A stretch of DNA of 64,000 nt, taken from the NCBI RefSeq assembly GCF_001427795.1, contig NZ_LMHJ01000002.1, positions 62,001 through 126,000 on the forward strand, written 5' to 3'. Position 1 is the stretch's first letter, and each line of letters begins with the position of its first letter. Positions 1 to 8,293 of this stretch are shown here, in pieces. A program made the translations under genes and the position numbers. Under the pieces are notes generated by a model. The model saw only the letters and a program-made list of their open reading frames with translations, did no database searches and was not told where the DNA came from. The DNA is from Nocardioides sp. Root682 (GTDB lineage: Bacteria; Actinomycetota; Actinomycetes; Propionibacteriales; Nocardioidaceae).

Positions 1-485
1 CCGAGCTCCTCGCCAAGGCCTCGGTCAGCGCCCCGGTCGAGGGAAGAGTCATGTACGCCGGGCTGCGCTCGCTTCCGATGCCCGAGGAGCCCGTGGCTCG
101 GCTCTGGCACGCGGCCAACATGTTGCGCGAGCACCGCGGGGACGGCCATGTCGTCGCACTGGTGGCCGAGCAGGTCGGCGGGGTCGAGGCCCACGTGTTG
201 AGCGCGCTCGCCAGCGGCATCCATCCCGCGGAGTCGTTCGGCCGGATCCACCACCTTCCGCCGGACCAGCTGGCCGAGGTGATGGCCGGTCTGCGGGAAC
301 GCGGCCTCCTCGACGCGACCGGCCACCTGACCGAGGCGGGCCGCGCGACCAAGGGCCGGATCGAGTCGCTCACCGATGCCCTTGCCGAGGCTCCCTACGA
401 CCGGTTGCAGAGGTCCGAGCTCGACGAGCTGATCGCTCTGCTCGAACCGATCTCTGGACGGCTCAACGCCTCGGGTTCGCAGTAG
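1..485 (+). CDS. SCO6745-family protein, C-terminal part (5' truncated by window edge)
   Basis: The reading frame is open from base 3 and ends with TAG at 483-485, so about 160 C-terminal residues are present. An internal ATG at 51 could be mistaken for the start, but the preceding codons continue without a stop and members of this family are roughly 280 residues long. The segment EEPVARLWHAANMLREHRGD followed by GHVVALVAEQVGG matches the conserved C-terminal helical part of the actinobacterial SCO6745 family, which resembles a helix-turn-helix region. The biochemical role is unknown. It lies upstream of and parallel to a medium-chain oxidoreductase gene, 109 bp away, and no operon signal links the two. 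Confidence 0.75.
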   Translation, partial: ELLAKASVSAPVEGRVMYAGLRSLPMPEEPVARLWHAANMLREHRGDGHVVALVAEQVGGVEAHVLSALASGIHPAESFGRIHHLPPDQLAEVMAGLRERGLLDATGHLTEAGRATKGRIESLTDALAEAPYDRLQRSELDELIALLEPISGRLNASGSQ

Positions 486-594
486 GGGTGTCCCGGGGTC
501 GGGTCAGGGACGATCCCGATGCGCGCTCGTCACCGCGCGACCTAGCGTCGGAGCGACAGCCGGGTTCGCCGGCTCTTCGGCTGAGGAGAACCCA

Positions 595-1578
595 ATGTTG
601 GCGCTGGTGCAGGATGTCTACGGCACGTCCGAGGTGCTCCGGTTGGCGGAGGTGGATCGCCCCGAGCCGGCGGCGGACGAGGTGCTCGTGCGGATCGCGG
701 CGGCCTCGGTCAATGCGGCGGACTGGCACATCATGCGGGGTGAACCGACGGTCGCTCGGCTCATGGACCGCAAGATCTTTGCTCGCAAGTCTCCGCGTGA
801 GCCCATCCGTGGCCGCGACTTCGCCGGGACCATCGAGGCCGTCGGGTCGGGCGTCGTCGGGTGGCAGGTCGGCGACGAGGTCCTTGGCGAGGACGAGGCG
901 ACGTTCGCGGAGTACGCCGTCGTACCGCAGGCCTGCCTGGCGCGGAAGCCCGAGGGTCTGTCCTTCCAGGATGCCGCTGCGCTGCCGCTGGCCGCGACGA
1001 CCGCCGACCTCTGCCTGACTGCGGGAGCGGTGCGGCCGGGTCACCGCGTCCTGGTGGTCGGGGCCTCGGGCGGGGTGGGCACGTTCGCCGTACAGCTGGC
1101 CGTCGCGCGCGGGGCCACCGTCGACGGCGTCTGCAGCACCCGCAACGCCGATCTCGTGGCGTCGCTCGGGGCCGCCAAGGTCTTCGACTACACCCTCGAG
1201 GACTTCACCCGCGCCGGCGAGAGGTACGACGTCGTGCTCGACCTGGTCGGGAACCGCGGGCTCCGTGACCTGCGCCGCGTCGTCGCTCCGGGCGGCACGC
1301 TCGTGCTGTCCGGTGGGGGCAATCCGGGTGACGGCCGACTCCTCGGTCCGGTCGGGCTGATGGCCAGGGGCGGCCTCTTCGGACGCCTGCTCGGCCTGCG
1401 CGTGCAGATCCCGATGGCCCAGCCGGATGGGAAACGATTGGCCGAGCTCGTCGACATGGTCAGCCGCGGTGAGCTCCGCCCGGTGATCGACCGTGCCTAC
1501 CCGTTCGCCGAGGCCGCCGAGGCCATCCGTCACCTCGAGGTCGAGCACGCACGCGGCAAGATCGTCGTCACCGTGTGA
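595..1578 (+). CDS. Zinc-independent medium-chain (quinone oxidoreductase-like) NAD(P)H oxidoreductase
   Basis: This 327-aa protein has the two-domain layout of MDR enzymes: an N-terminal GroES-like fold with DEVLVRIAAASVNAADWH and GRDFAGTIEAVG, then a Rossmann domain with the nucleotide motif GASGGVGTFAVQLA near residue 160. The structural and catalytic zinc cysteines of alcohol dehydrogenases are absent, which points to the quinone oxidoreductase/enoyl reductase branch. The ATG at 595 is preceded by GAGGAG at 583-588. The substrate cannot be read from the sequence. It converges on the SDR gene, with 27 bp between the two stop codons. The 5' leader holds a small AGCCGG/CCGGCT hairpin at 558-574. 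Confidence 0.85.
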   Translation: MLALVQDVYGTSEVLRLAEVDRPEPAADEVLVRIAAASVNAADWHIMRGEPTVARLMDRKIFARKSPREPIRGRDFAGTIEAVGSGVVGWQVGDEVLGEDEATFAEYAVVPQACLARKPEGLSFQDAAALPLAATTADLCLTAGAVRPGHRVLVVGASGGVGTFAVQLAVARGATVDGVCSTRNADLVASLGAAKVFDYTLEDFTRAGERYDVVLDLVGNRGLRDLRRVVAPGGTLVLSGGGNPGDGRLLGPVGLMARGGLFGRLLGLRVQIPMAQPDGKRLAELVDMVSRGELRPVIDRAYPFAEAAEAIRHLEVEHARGKIVVTV

Positions 1579-1605
1579 GCGTGCCTGCACGTCCGCAGCC
1601 CTGGA

Positions 1606-2457
1606 TCAACGCACGGCGGCAAGGCGGACTGAGGCCTCCGCGTCCCGGAGGATTTCCTGCACGCCGTCGTCGTTGGTGATGCGCGCGTCGAGCAGCGGAT
1701 TGATCAACCCACGCAGCTGGGAGTAGACGGACCATCGCTTCGGAGCGATCACCTGCGGCGCCCGCGCCTCGATGCCGGCGACGATCGTGGCGCCGGCCTG
1801 CGACGGCTGGAGCCGGCGGCGCAGGAAGGTGGGGAACTTCTCCTCCAGGCGGTGCGCGATCGGGTCGGCCGTCAGGTCCCGGACCAGGTCGGTGTCGATG
1901 TAGCCGAAGTAGGCCACCGTGGCCGATGCGCCGTGCTGGGCGAGCTCGGCGCGCAGGGCGCGGCCGAACTGCTCCACTGCTGCCTTCGACATCGCGTACG
2001 GCGCCATCAGGATGCCGTTGATGAAGGCGTAGATCGACGCCACCACGACCACGTGGCCCTCGTTGCGGATCACCTCGGGCAAAGCCGCGTGCACCGTGCG
2101 GTAGACGCCGAGCACGTTGACCTCGAGCACCCGCTCGAAGACGGCGGGGTCCATCGTGTTGACCGTCGAGGCACGCGGCCCGATGCCTGCGTTGGCGACC
2201 ACGATGTCCAACCGCCCGAACTGCTCCACCGTCCGCGCCACGACCGCTTCCATGGCCGCGCTGTCGGTCACGTCGGCACCGAGGCCGAGGGCGCTGTCGC
2301 CGATCGTTGCTGCGGCCTTGGTGGCCGCGTCCTGGTCGAGGTCGACGACGACGACCTGTGCTCCGCGGGCCGCCAGCTGGCGGGCGGTCTCGTAGCCGAT
2401 GCCGCGTGCGGCGCCGGTGACCAGTGCGACCTTGTTGCGGACGTCGTAGGTGCTCAT
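1606..2457 (-). CDS. Short-chain dehydrogenase/reductase (SDR)
   Basis: Starting at the ATG at 2457 this is a 283-aa classical SDR. It shows the cofactor motif TGAARGIG close to the N-terminus, the NAG segment VVANAGIG, and an active-site Tyr-x-x-x-Lys in YAMSKAAVEQFGRAL. The start is fixed by a 4-bp ATGA overlap with the stop of the hydrolase gene upstream, which implies translational coupling. The frame stays open far upstream, but that part is the hydrolase gene's antisense frame shadow. As the last gene of the monooxygenase-hydrolase-SDR operon it probably interconverts the alcohol and ketone forms of the pathway substrate. It corresponds in position to the SDR of the mycobacterial mymA operon. 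Confidence 0.88.
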   Translation of the reverse strand: MSTYDVRNKVALVTGAARGIGYETARQLAARGAQVVVVDLDQDAATKAAATIGDSALGLGADVTDSAAMEAVVARTVEQFGRLDIVVANAGIGPRASTVNTMDPAVFERVLEVNVLGVYRTVHAALPEVIRNEGHVVVVASIYAFINGILMAPYAMSKAAVEQFGRALRAELAQHGASATVAYFGYIDTDLVRDLTADPIAHRLEEKFPTFLRRRLQPSQAGATIVAGIEARAPQVIAPKRWSVYSQLRGLINPLLDARITNDDGVQEILRDAEASVRLAAVR

Positions 2458-3392
2458 GCGTGGATCGCCTTCTCTGGGGTGGGGTGGGTCGTGCTGAGGT
2501 GCTCGTGGAGGAACGTGATCTGGTCGGCCAGGGCGGCCGCCAGGCCCGCGCCGTCGTAGACGTCGAAGTGGCCGACCGGATAGGTGCGGACCGAGGCGTG
2601 CTGGCCGGCCTTGCTGGCCGCGCGGTGTGCCGCCGTGGGCGGAGCCACCGTGTCGAGCTCGCCGACCTGGACCAGCAGGGGAGACCGGAGCCGTGCGGCG
2701 AACCGGATCGGTCGGTTGAGGGCCACCTCGAGGGCCGAGCGTGCGGTGACGGCGTTGCGCCAGGTGGGACCGGCCGCGGACGCGTAGCCGGCGAGCGAGC
2801 CGGGGGAGGTGATGAACCCGAGGTCGCCGGGCTCCGCCACGATCGGCACGAAGTGCGCCGGACGGCCGACCAGCGCGCGACCGAGGTCGCGCAGGCCGTG
2901 CGCGACCAGTCGCGCCAGCGGACGGACACCTGCGTGCCGCACCAGCGTGAGCAGGGCGGCGGTTCCGTCCACGGCCGGTGTCATCGACACCACCGCAGCG
3001 ATGCGCCCGTCCCGCACGGCAACGGGGAACACGTGTCCGCCCGAGTACGACGTCCCCCAGAGCACGATCCGCTCCGGGTCGACCCCGGGGAGATCGCGGG
3101 CCGCGCGGATCGCAGCGTGGTAGTCCGCGCGCTGGCGGCGGTAGGAGACCCGCTGACGAGTGGCGCCGCCCGAGTGGCCGAACCCGCGGTAGTCGAAGGC
3201 GAGGACATCGAGACCGGCGCCGGCCAGCCCCTCGGCGTACCCGACCAGGCCGGTGTCGACCGTCCCGCCGAACCCGTGCGCCATCACGACGCACGGCCGA
3301 CCGCCCGGGCCGACGAGGCCGTCGTCGCGTGCGGTGACGTGCGTCGCCGTACAGGTGTCCCGGCCGCTGGGGAAGGTCGTCGTACGCCTCAT
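2454..3392 (-). CDS. Alpha/beta hydrolase (esterase-like)
   Basis: This 312-aa alpha/beta hydrolase shows the oxyanion-side motif VMAHGFGGTVDTGL, the strand FDYRGFGHSGG, the nucleophile elbow LWGTSYSGGHVF (GTSYS in place of the usual GxSxG, followed by SGG), and a C-terminal GHFDVYDG histidine. It is coupled at both ends: its ATG overlaps the stop of the monooxygenase by 4 bp and its stop overlaps the start of the SDR by 4 bp. In a Baeyer-Villiger context the expected job is cleavage of the ester or lactone made by the monooxygenase. The substrate is unknown. It matches in position LipR of the mymA operon, but orthology is not demonstrated here. Confidence 0.87.
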   Translation of the reverse strand: MRRTTTFPSGRDTCTATHVTARDDGLVGPGGRPCVVMAHGFGGTVDTGLVGYAEGLAGAGLDVLAFDYRGFGHSGGATRQRVSYRRQRADYHAAIRAARDLPGVDPERIVLWGTSYSGGHVFPVAVRDGRIAAVVSMTPAVDGTAALLTLVRHAGVRPLARLVAHGLRDLGRALVGRPAHFVPIVAEPGDLGFITSPGSLAGYASAAGPTWRNAVTARSALEVALNRPIRFAARLRSPLLVQVGELDTVAPPTAAHRAASKAGQHASVRTYPVGHFDVYDGAGLAAALADQITFLHEHLSTTHPTPEKAIHA

Positions 3393-4873
3393 GCCGACGC
3401 CCGCTCGAGCTGGACCTCCGCGCGCCGGAACTCGAGCAGCCCGTCGTCGATCGGGTCCTCGAGCATCATGCGGGTGTCCTGGCCGTAGTGCATGAGCACC
3501 TTCCAGGCACCGTGCCTGCCCTGGCGCGGCATGTTGTCCTTGGCGCGCTGGACGTAGCCGGACTGCAGCGAGTCCATGATCCCGTCGTCGAGGGCGGAGT
3601 CGTCGCTGTCGACCGGTACGACGATGTCGTGGCCGTTCTCCTCCATGTGCTGGAACAACCGGATCAGGTACCGGGCGACCAGGTCGGACTTCAGCGTCCA
3701 GGGAGCGTTGGTGTAGCCGAAGACCCAGGCCATGTTGGGAAGGTCCTCGACCATGACGGCCTTGTAGGTCATCTGGTCGCGCACGTCGCGGACCTCACCG
3801 TCGACGGTGAACGTGAGGCCGCCCATCACCTTGACCTCGAGTCCGGTGGCGGTGACGATCACGTCTGCCTCCAGCTCCTCACCGGACGTGAGCCGGATGC
3901 CCTTCTCGGTGAAGGTCTCGATGTGACCGGTGACGACCGAGGCCTCGCCGGACCGCAGCGCCTTGAACAGGTCACCGTTCGGCACCGCGCAGAGGCGCTC
4001 GTCCCAGGGCTTGTACGACGGCGTGAAGTGGGCCATGTCGACGTCCGGACCGATGTTGCGGCGGACCTGCGACAGCAGGACCCGACGCATCAGGTTCGGC
4101 CACCGGCCGCAGGCGAGGTAGAGGCCGCGCTGGATGCCGATGTTGCGCTTGCGGGCCATCCAGTAGACCGCAGACGACGGAAGGAACCTGTCGAGGAACG
4201 GCGAGATCTTGTCCTCGGCCGGCACCGACATGACGTACGACGGCGAGCGCTGGAGCATGGTCACGTGACCGGCGGTCGGGGCCATCGAGGGCACGAGCGT
4301 CACCGCCGTCGCGCCGCTTCCGATGACGACGACCTTCTTGCCCGTGTAGTCGAGCTCCTCGGGCCAGAACTGCGGGTGGACGGTCTGGCCCTCGAACCGC
4401 TCGGCGCCCGGGAACGTGGGCGCGTGGCCGTTGTCGTAGTTGTAGTAGCCGGCGCAGTTCACCAGGAAGGAGCAGGTGAGGGTGCGCTCCTCGCCGGTGG
4501 CCTCGTGGAGAGCGGTGACGGTCCATCGTGCGTCTGCGCTCGACCAGTCGGCGGAGAGGATCTTCAGGCCGTAGCGGATCCTCTCGTCGATGCCGTACTC
4601 GACTGCGGTGTCGGCGATGTAGTCGCGGATCGAGGCGCCGGGGGCGAGGACCTTCGTGTCGGTCCAGGGGCGCCACTGGTAGCCGAAGGTGAACATGTCG
4701 GAGTCGGACCGGATGCCCGGGTAGCGGAACAGGTCCCACGTGCCGCCGAGTCGCTCGCGGCGCTCGATGACGGCGATGGACTTGTCGGGGAAGGCCCGGG
4801 TGATCTGGCAGGCGGTTCCGATGCCGGACAGGCCTGCTCCGATGATCAGGACGTCGACGTGGCTGTCGATCAT
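3389..4873 (-). CDS. Flavin-containing Baeyer-Villiger-type monooxygenase (MymA-like)
   Basis: This 494-aa protein begins with the FAD-binding GAGLSG motif at residues 12-17 and carries a second Rossmann motif, VIGSGATAVTL. Between them the BVMO fingerprint FxGxxxHxxxW is visible as FEGQTVHPQFW near residue 158, so insertion of oxygen next to a ketone using NADPH and O2 is the likely reaction. It is the first gene of a three-gene operon on the minus strand with 4-bp overlaps, divergent from an AraC-type regulator across a 128-bp promoter region. This order (AraC regulator, FMO, hydrolase, SDR) mirrors virS-mymA of Mycobacterium tuberculosis, an acid-induced operon connected with envelope lipids. 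That functional link is by analogy only. Confidence 0.9.
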   Translation of the reverse strand: MIDSHVDVLIIGAGLSGIGTACQITRAFPDKSIAVIERRERLGGTWDLFRYPGIRSDSDMFTFGYQWRPWTDTKVLAPGASIRDYIADTAVEYGIDERIRYGLKILSADWSSADARWTVTALHEATGEERTLTCSFLVNCAGYYNYDNGHAPTFPGAERFEGQTVHPQFWPEELDYTGKKVVVIGSGATAVTLVPSMAPTAGHVTMLQRSPSYVMSVPAEDKISPFLDRFLPSSAVYWMARKRNIGIQRGLYLACGRWPNLMRRVLLSQVRRNIGPDVDMAHFTPSYKPWDERLCAVPNGDLFKALRSGEASVVTGHIETFTEKGIRLTSGEELEADVIVTATGLEVKVMGGLTFTVDGEVRDVRDQMTYKAVMVEDLPNMAWVFGYTNAPWTLKSDLVARYLIRLFQHMEENGHDIVVPVDSDDSALDDGIMDSLQSGYVQRAKDNMPRQGRHGAWKVLMHYGQDTRMMLEDPIDDGLLEFRRAEVQLERASA

Positions 4874-4930
4874 GGTGGGTGCTCCTCGTGGTCGGGTCCG
4901 GGGTCGTCTCCGGGGATGACACGAGCATCG

Positions 4931-4980
4931 GTGACCGGCGTCACCTGCGTATTGACAGAGCGCGCCATACTTTTGTCATT
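4931..4980. promoter_or_regulatory. Divergent promoter region with two inverted repeats (candidate AraC-regulator operator)
   Basis: Between the monooxygenase and the AraC gene lie two short dyads. GTGAC-CGGC-GTCAC occupies 4931-4944. ATTGACA (4951-4957) faces TGTCATT (4974-4980), with TGACA/TGTCA exact and 16 bp between the matching pentamers. TTGACA at 4952-4957 also resembles a -35 hexamer for the rightward gene. The pairing of a divergent AraC-family gene with such dyads suggests a shared operator. No binding data exist, and arms of 5-7 bp could arise by chance. Confidence 0.45.
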
Positions 4981-5001
4981 TGTGGACGGGATGGAGGACG
5001 C

Positions 5002-6003
5002 GTGGGCAGCTTGATCCGGGCCACGAACATGTGGGGGTACGTCGACCTGGTCCGGGAGCTGGGCGGCGACCCCGAGGCGTTGCTGGCCCGGTTCGGGATC
5101 CCCTTCGGGATCGAGCACCAGGACGACACGTTCGTGCCCGTCGACCCGTTCGTCCGCCTGCTCGCCACCTCCGCCGAGGAGCTGGACTGCCCCGACTTCG
5201 GGATGCGGATGTCGCAGTGGCAGGGCTTGGCGATCCTTGGCCCGATCGCGGTCATCGCCCGTAACTCCGCGACCGTCGCCGAGGCGTTCGGCTCGATCGC
5301 GCGCTACTTCTACGTCCACTCGCCGGCCCTGCACCTCGCGATGGTGCCGCGTCGTGCGGGGGAGCGGGTGCGGTTCGACTACCGGATGTCGGAGCTCGGA
5401 CTACCAGTGCTGCGCCAGGGCTACGAGCTCAGCATGGCCAACGGCGCGCGGATCGTGCGCCTGCTCGGCGGTCCGGACGCGTCGTACTCATCAGTCTCCT
5501 TCCTGCACCAGCAGCTCGGGTCGGACGCGTCGTACGCAGCCACGCTCGAGTGCCCGGTCGCCTTCGGGCAGTCGTGGTGCGGGTTCGAGGTCGAGGAGGA
5601 GATCGCCGACCGGCCGCTGGGCAATGCGGACGACGAGACACGTCGCATCGCGACGAAGTACCTCGAGAGCCAGGTCCTGCCGCGGGGCGGTTCGTTCGTC
5701 GACCGGGTCGAGGAGCTGGTCCAGCGGCTCCTGCCGACGGGTCACTGCACGGCGGAGATCGTCGCCGCGGAGCTCCTCATGCACCGGCGCACTCTCCAGC
5801 GACAGCTCGAGGGCGACGGCACCAGCTTCGCCGCCGTACTCGACCGGCAGCGACGCAACCTCGCGGAGCGCTACCTCGCCGAGCCGATGCTCCAGCTCGG
5901 CCAGGTCGCCCGGATGCTGGGGTACTCCGAGCAGGCGTCGCTGAACAGGTCGGCCCAGCGGTGGTTCGGGACGACTCCGACGAGGTACCGGCGAGACCTC
6001 TGA
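5002..6003 (+). CDS. AraC-family transcriptional regulator (VirS-like)
   Basis: Starting at GTG 5002 (GGAGG at 4993-4997) the product has 333 residues. The N-terminal two thirds form the arabinose-binding-like ligand domain typical of OruR/VirS-type regulators, beginning SLIRATNMWGYVDLVRELGGD. The C-terminus has two helix-turn-helix motifs: CTAEIVAAELLMHRRTLQRQL, and the AraC signature LGYSEQASLNRSAQRWFG followed by TTPTRYR. The frame can be extended upstream to 4879, but the conserved N-terminus and the Shine-Dalgarno favour 5002. It is divergent from the monooxygenase operon and is its likely regulator. The effector is unknown; for VirS homologues acid or fatty-acid-related stress has been proposed. 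Confidence 0.88.
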   Translation: MGSLIRATNMWGYVDLVRELGGDPEALLARFGIPFGIEHQDDTFVPVDPFVRLLATSAEELDCPDFGMRMSQWQGLAILGPIAVIARNSATVAEAFGSIARYFYVHSPALHLAMVPRRAGERVRFDYRMSELGLPVLRQGYELSMANGARIVRLLGGPDASYSSVSFLHQQLGSDASYAATLECPVAFGQSWCGFEVEEEIADRPLGNADDETRRIATKYLESQVLPRGGSFVDRVEELVQRLLPTGHCTAEIVAAELLMHRRTLQRQLEGDGTSFAAVLDRQRRNLAERYLAEPMLQLGQVARMLGYSEQASLNRSAQRWFGTTPTRYRRDL

Positions 6004-6095
6004 GCCGACCGGCTCGCATTCCGTGCCATCCTCACGGTCGTCCATTGCAACCCCCTCGGGGCGCCTCGATGCTGTGGGTCGGCAAAGGGGGATCC

Positions 6096-7754
6096 ATGCG
6101 AGTGAAGTCGACAGCAGCTGGTGCTGCGATGTTGGTGGCCTGCGGCGTGGTCAGCGCCGCAGGTGTGGTGACGTCGGGAGGCGTGGCGGTCGCCGACGGC
6201 CCGGGTGACGGGACGCCGTACGTCGTCTCGGTGGGTGACTCCTACATCTCGGGCGAGGCTGGCCGCTGGGCCGGAAACACCGGCGGTACCGACGAATACC
6301 GCATCGACGCGTTGGGCTCGTCGGCGTACTACGACAACGCCGGTGACACTGCCGAGAGCGTTGACCGGTGTCACCGGTCGAAGTCGGCCGAGGTCCACAT
6401 CGGTGGCGGCGTCGGCAGCCACAACCTGGCCTGTTCAGGCGCCACCACGACCACGCACTGGGACGGCGACACCTTCAAGCCTGGCCTCGACCAGTACGCC
6501 GACACCGACGGCAACTGGGGCCAGACCGGCCTGCTGCGTGAGTTCGCCAAGACCCACAACGTGAAGGTCGTCGCGGTCAGCATCGGCGGGAACAACTTCG
6601 GGTTCGCCGACATCATCCAGCAGTGCGTCACCGACTGGCTGACGTCCACACGCACCAGCCCGGACTACTGCCAGGACGACAACAGCGTCACCTCCAAGTT
6701 CACTGCGGCCAACGTCACCACCCAGCGGACGGCGATCAAGGACGCCCTGGTCCGGATCAAGATCGCCATGGAGCAGGCGGGCTACACGTCCTCGCAGTGG
6801 ACGCTCCTGTTGCAGAACTACCCGATGCCGATCGAGCGCTCGACCGAGGCGCGGTACGGCGACTGGGGCACGACTGCGCAGAGCACCGGTGGCTGTGGCT
6901 TCTGGCGCTCCGACCTCGACTGGGCGAACGACACGGCGATGCCCGTCATCAACGGGGCGATCTGGGGCGCTGCCGATGACTCGGGCCTCACCAACATCAA
7001 GCGCTTGCACCTGGACCACGCGATGGACAACCACAAGCTGTGCCAGCGCGGTGTCACCCTGGCCGAGGACCTGGGCTACTCCAGCCCTTGGGACAGCGCC
7101 GATGTCCCGAACGGTGAGGAGTGGATCAACCAGATCCACACGCTCTCCACCGCGAACACCAACTTCTTCATCCAGGAGTCACTGCACCCCAACTACTGGG
7201 GTCAGCTCGCGCTGCGCAACTGCCTGCGCCAGGCCTACAACGCCGGTGCCGTCCAGGACGGCTGGTGCATGCCGTCGTACGCCTGGGGCAAGAACTCCCT
7301 CGGCGAGCCGAACATGACCTTCGCGTCGACGTACGACGGCGCCTACCAGCCGCCGCGCCGCGGGTTCAACATCGGCGGGATGCCGTCCAAGCGTTGCGTC
7401 GACGTCCCGAACTCGTCGACCAGCTCCGGCACCGTCGTCGCCATCTACGACTGCAATGGCCAGGGCAACCAGAACTGGACCTACACCCTGAGCTCGAAAG
7501 CGATCAGCTCGCACCTTGGGGGCAACCTGTGCCTGGGGCTGCAGAACGACGGTACGACCGCCGGCACCAAGGTGGTCACGCAGACCTGCAGCACCACCAA
7601 TCCGCGGCAGAAGTGGACGCTGAAGTCGGACCAGACGATCCGCAACGACCACACCGGCTACTGCCTGGACGCCCACGGCGGCGGCACGGGCAACAGCACC
7701 CAGTTGTTGATCTGGAACTGCGGCGGTCAGGCGAACCAGCGCTGGGCCTTCTGA
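6096..7754 (+). CDS. Secreted SGNH/GDSL hydrolase with C-terminal ricin-type lectin domain
   Basis: From the ATG at 6096 (AAAGGGGG just upstream) the product is 552 aa. A signal peptide covers about residues 1-34, ending AVADG. The SGNH domain follows, with block I VVSVGDSYISGE (Ser49), block III SIGGNNFGF, and block V SLHPNYWGQLAL supplying the histidine. From about residue 425 a beta-trefoil ricin/CBM13 domain shows the repeated Q-x-W signature (GNQNWTY, RQKWTL, NQRWAF). The expected role is an extracellular esterase or lipase-like enzyme tethered to carbohydrate. It is monocistronic, and its last 28 bases overlap the 3' end of a degenerate minus-strand gene. Confidence 0.88.
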   Translation: MRVKSTAAGAAMLVACGVVSAAGVVTSGGVAVADGPGDGTPYVVSVGDSYISGEAGRWAGNTGGTDEYRIDALGSSAYYDNAGDTAESVDRCHRSKSAEVHIGGGVGSHNLACSGATTTTHWDGDTFKPGLDQYADTDGNWGQTGLLREFAKTHNVKVVAVSIGGNNFGFADIIQQCVTDWLTSTRTSPDYCQDDNSVTSKFTAANVTTQRTAIKDALVRIKIAMEQAGYTSSQWTLLLQNYPMPIERSTEARYGDWGTTAQSTGGCGFWRSDLDWANDTAMPVINGAIWGAADDSGLTNIKRLHLDHAMDNHKLCQRGVTLAEDLGYSSPWDSADVPNGEEWINQIHTLSTANTNFFIQESLHPNYWGQLALRNCLRQAYNAGAVQDGWCMPSYAWGKNSLGEPNMTFASTYDGAYQPPRRGFNIGGMPSKRCVDVPNSSTSSGTVVAIYDCNGQGNQNWTYTLSSKAISSHLGGNLCLGLQNDGTTAGTKVVTQTCSTTNPRQKWTLKSDQTIRNDHTGYCLDAHGGGTGNSTQLLIWNCGGQANQRWAF

Positions 7755-8158
7755 GCGTCACGTCCGACGGTCCGCAGGATCGTGATGATCGCGATGCCGT
7801 TGCGGACTGCGACGCCTGACTTGATCGTGCGCGAGCCCTTCTTGACGGTGACGGTCCCACCGGGATTCGCGAGGCCGGGGACGGTGACCCGAACGGTCAA
7901 TACCAGCTTCCGCTTCAGTCGGTTGTACGCCGACCTGGCGGTCACGGTGGACACCCACTTCACGATCGCGGTCGATGCCGAGGTCGAGGTTCCGATCTTG
8001 TCGAGGTTGCGGGCGGTGACCCGGACGCTGAGCGTCTTGCCGGCATCTGCTGCGACCGGTCGATAGGTCCGCGCCGTCGCGGCGGGGATCGCGACTCCCG
8101 CGCGCAGCCACTCATGGGAGTACTGCAGTTGGGGGGAGTGGGAGCCCGAGGGTGCCAA
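7727..8158 (-). pseudogene. Remnant of a surface/secreted protein with bacterial Ig-like repeats
   Basis: The minus strand encodes about 143 residues that look like real protein: LQYSHEWLRAGVAIPAATAR then TYRPVAADAGKTLSVRVTA is the repeat found in actinobacterial cell-surface Ig-like modules, followed by a second Ig-like strand set (KLVLTVRVTVPGLANPGGTV). There is no signal peptide, no upstream domain, and only a TTG without a Shine-Dalgarno as a possible start. Reading further upstream, the frame turns into unrelated low-quality sequence. It therefore appears to be the C-terminal stump of a longer gene whose 5' part is lost. Its end overlaps the 3' end of the SGNH gene by 28 bp. Confidence 0.6.
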
Positions 8159-8293
8159 GGTAAACCTGCGGAGCGCCCACCGTGGCCGGAATGCTCGACC
8201 TTGTTGAGCGCCTTTGCCGCCATTTCCTCTACGCAGGGGCTCGATCGGTGCTGAGATGGAGCTCCCCCCATCAAGTCGCTCGAGGAGACTTCC

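Noticed and set aside
463..1590. Long open frames antisense to real genes throughout the window
   Set aside because: They have no recognisable domains, show Arg/Pro/Gly-rich composition typical of frame shadows in high-GC DNA, and coincide with well-supported genes on the other strand.
4879..5001. N-terminal extension of the AraC regulator
   Set aside because: The frame is open, but the family-typical start SLIRATNMWGY and a GGAGG site favour GTG 5002. The extension would overlap the divergent promoter.
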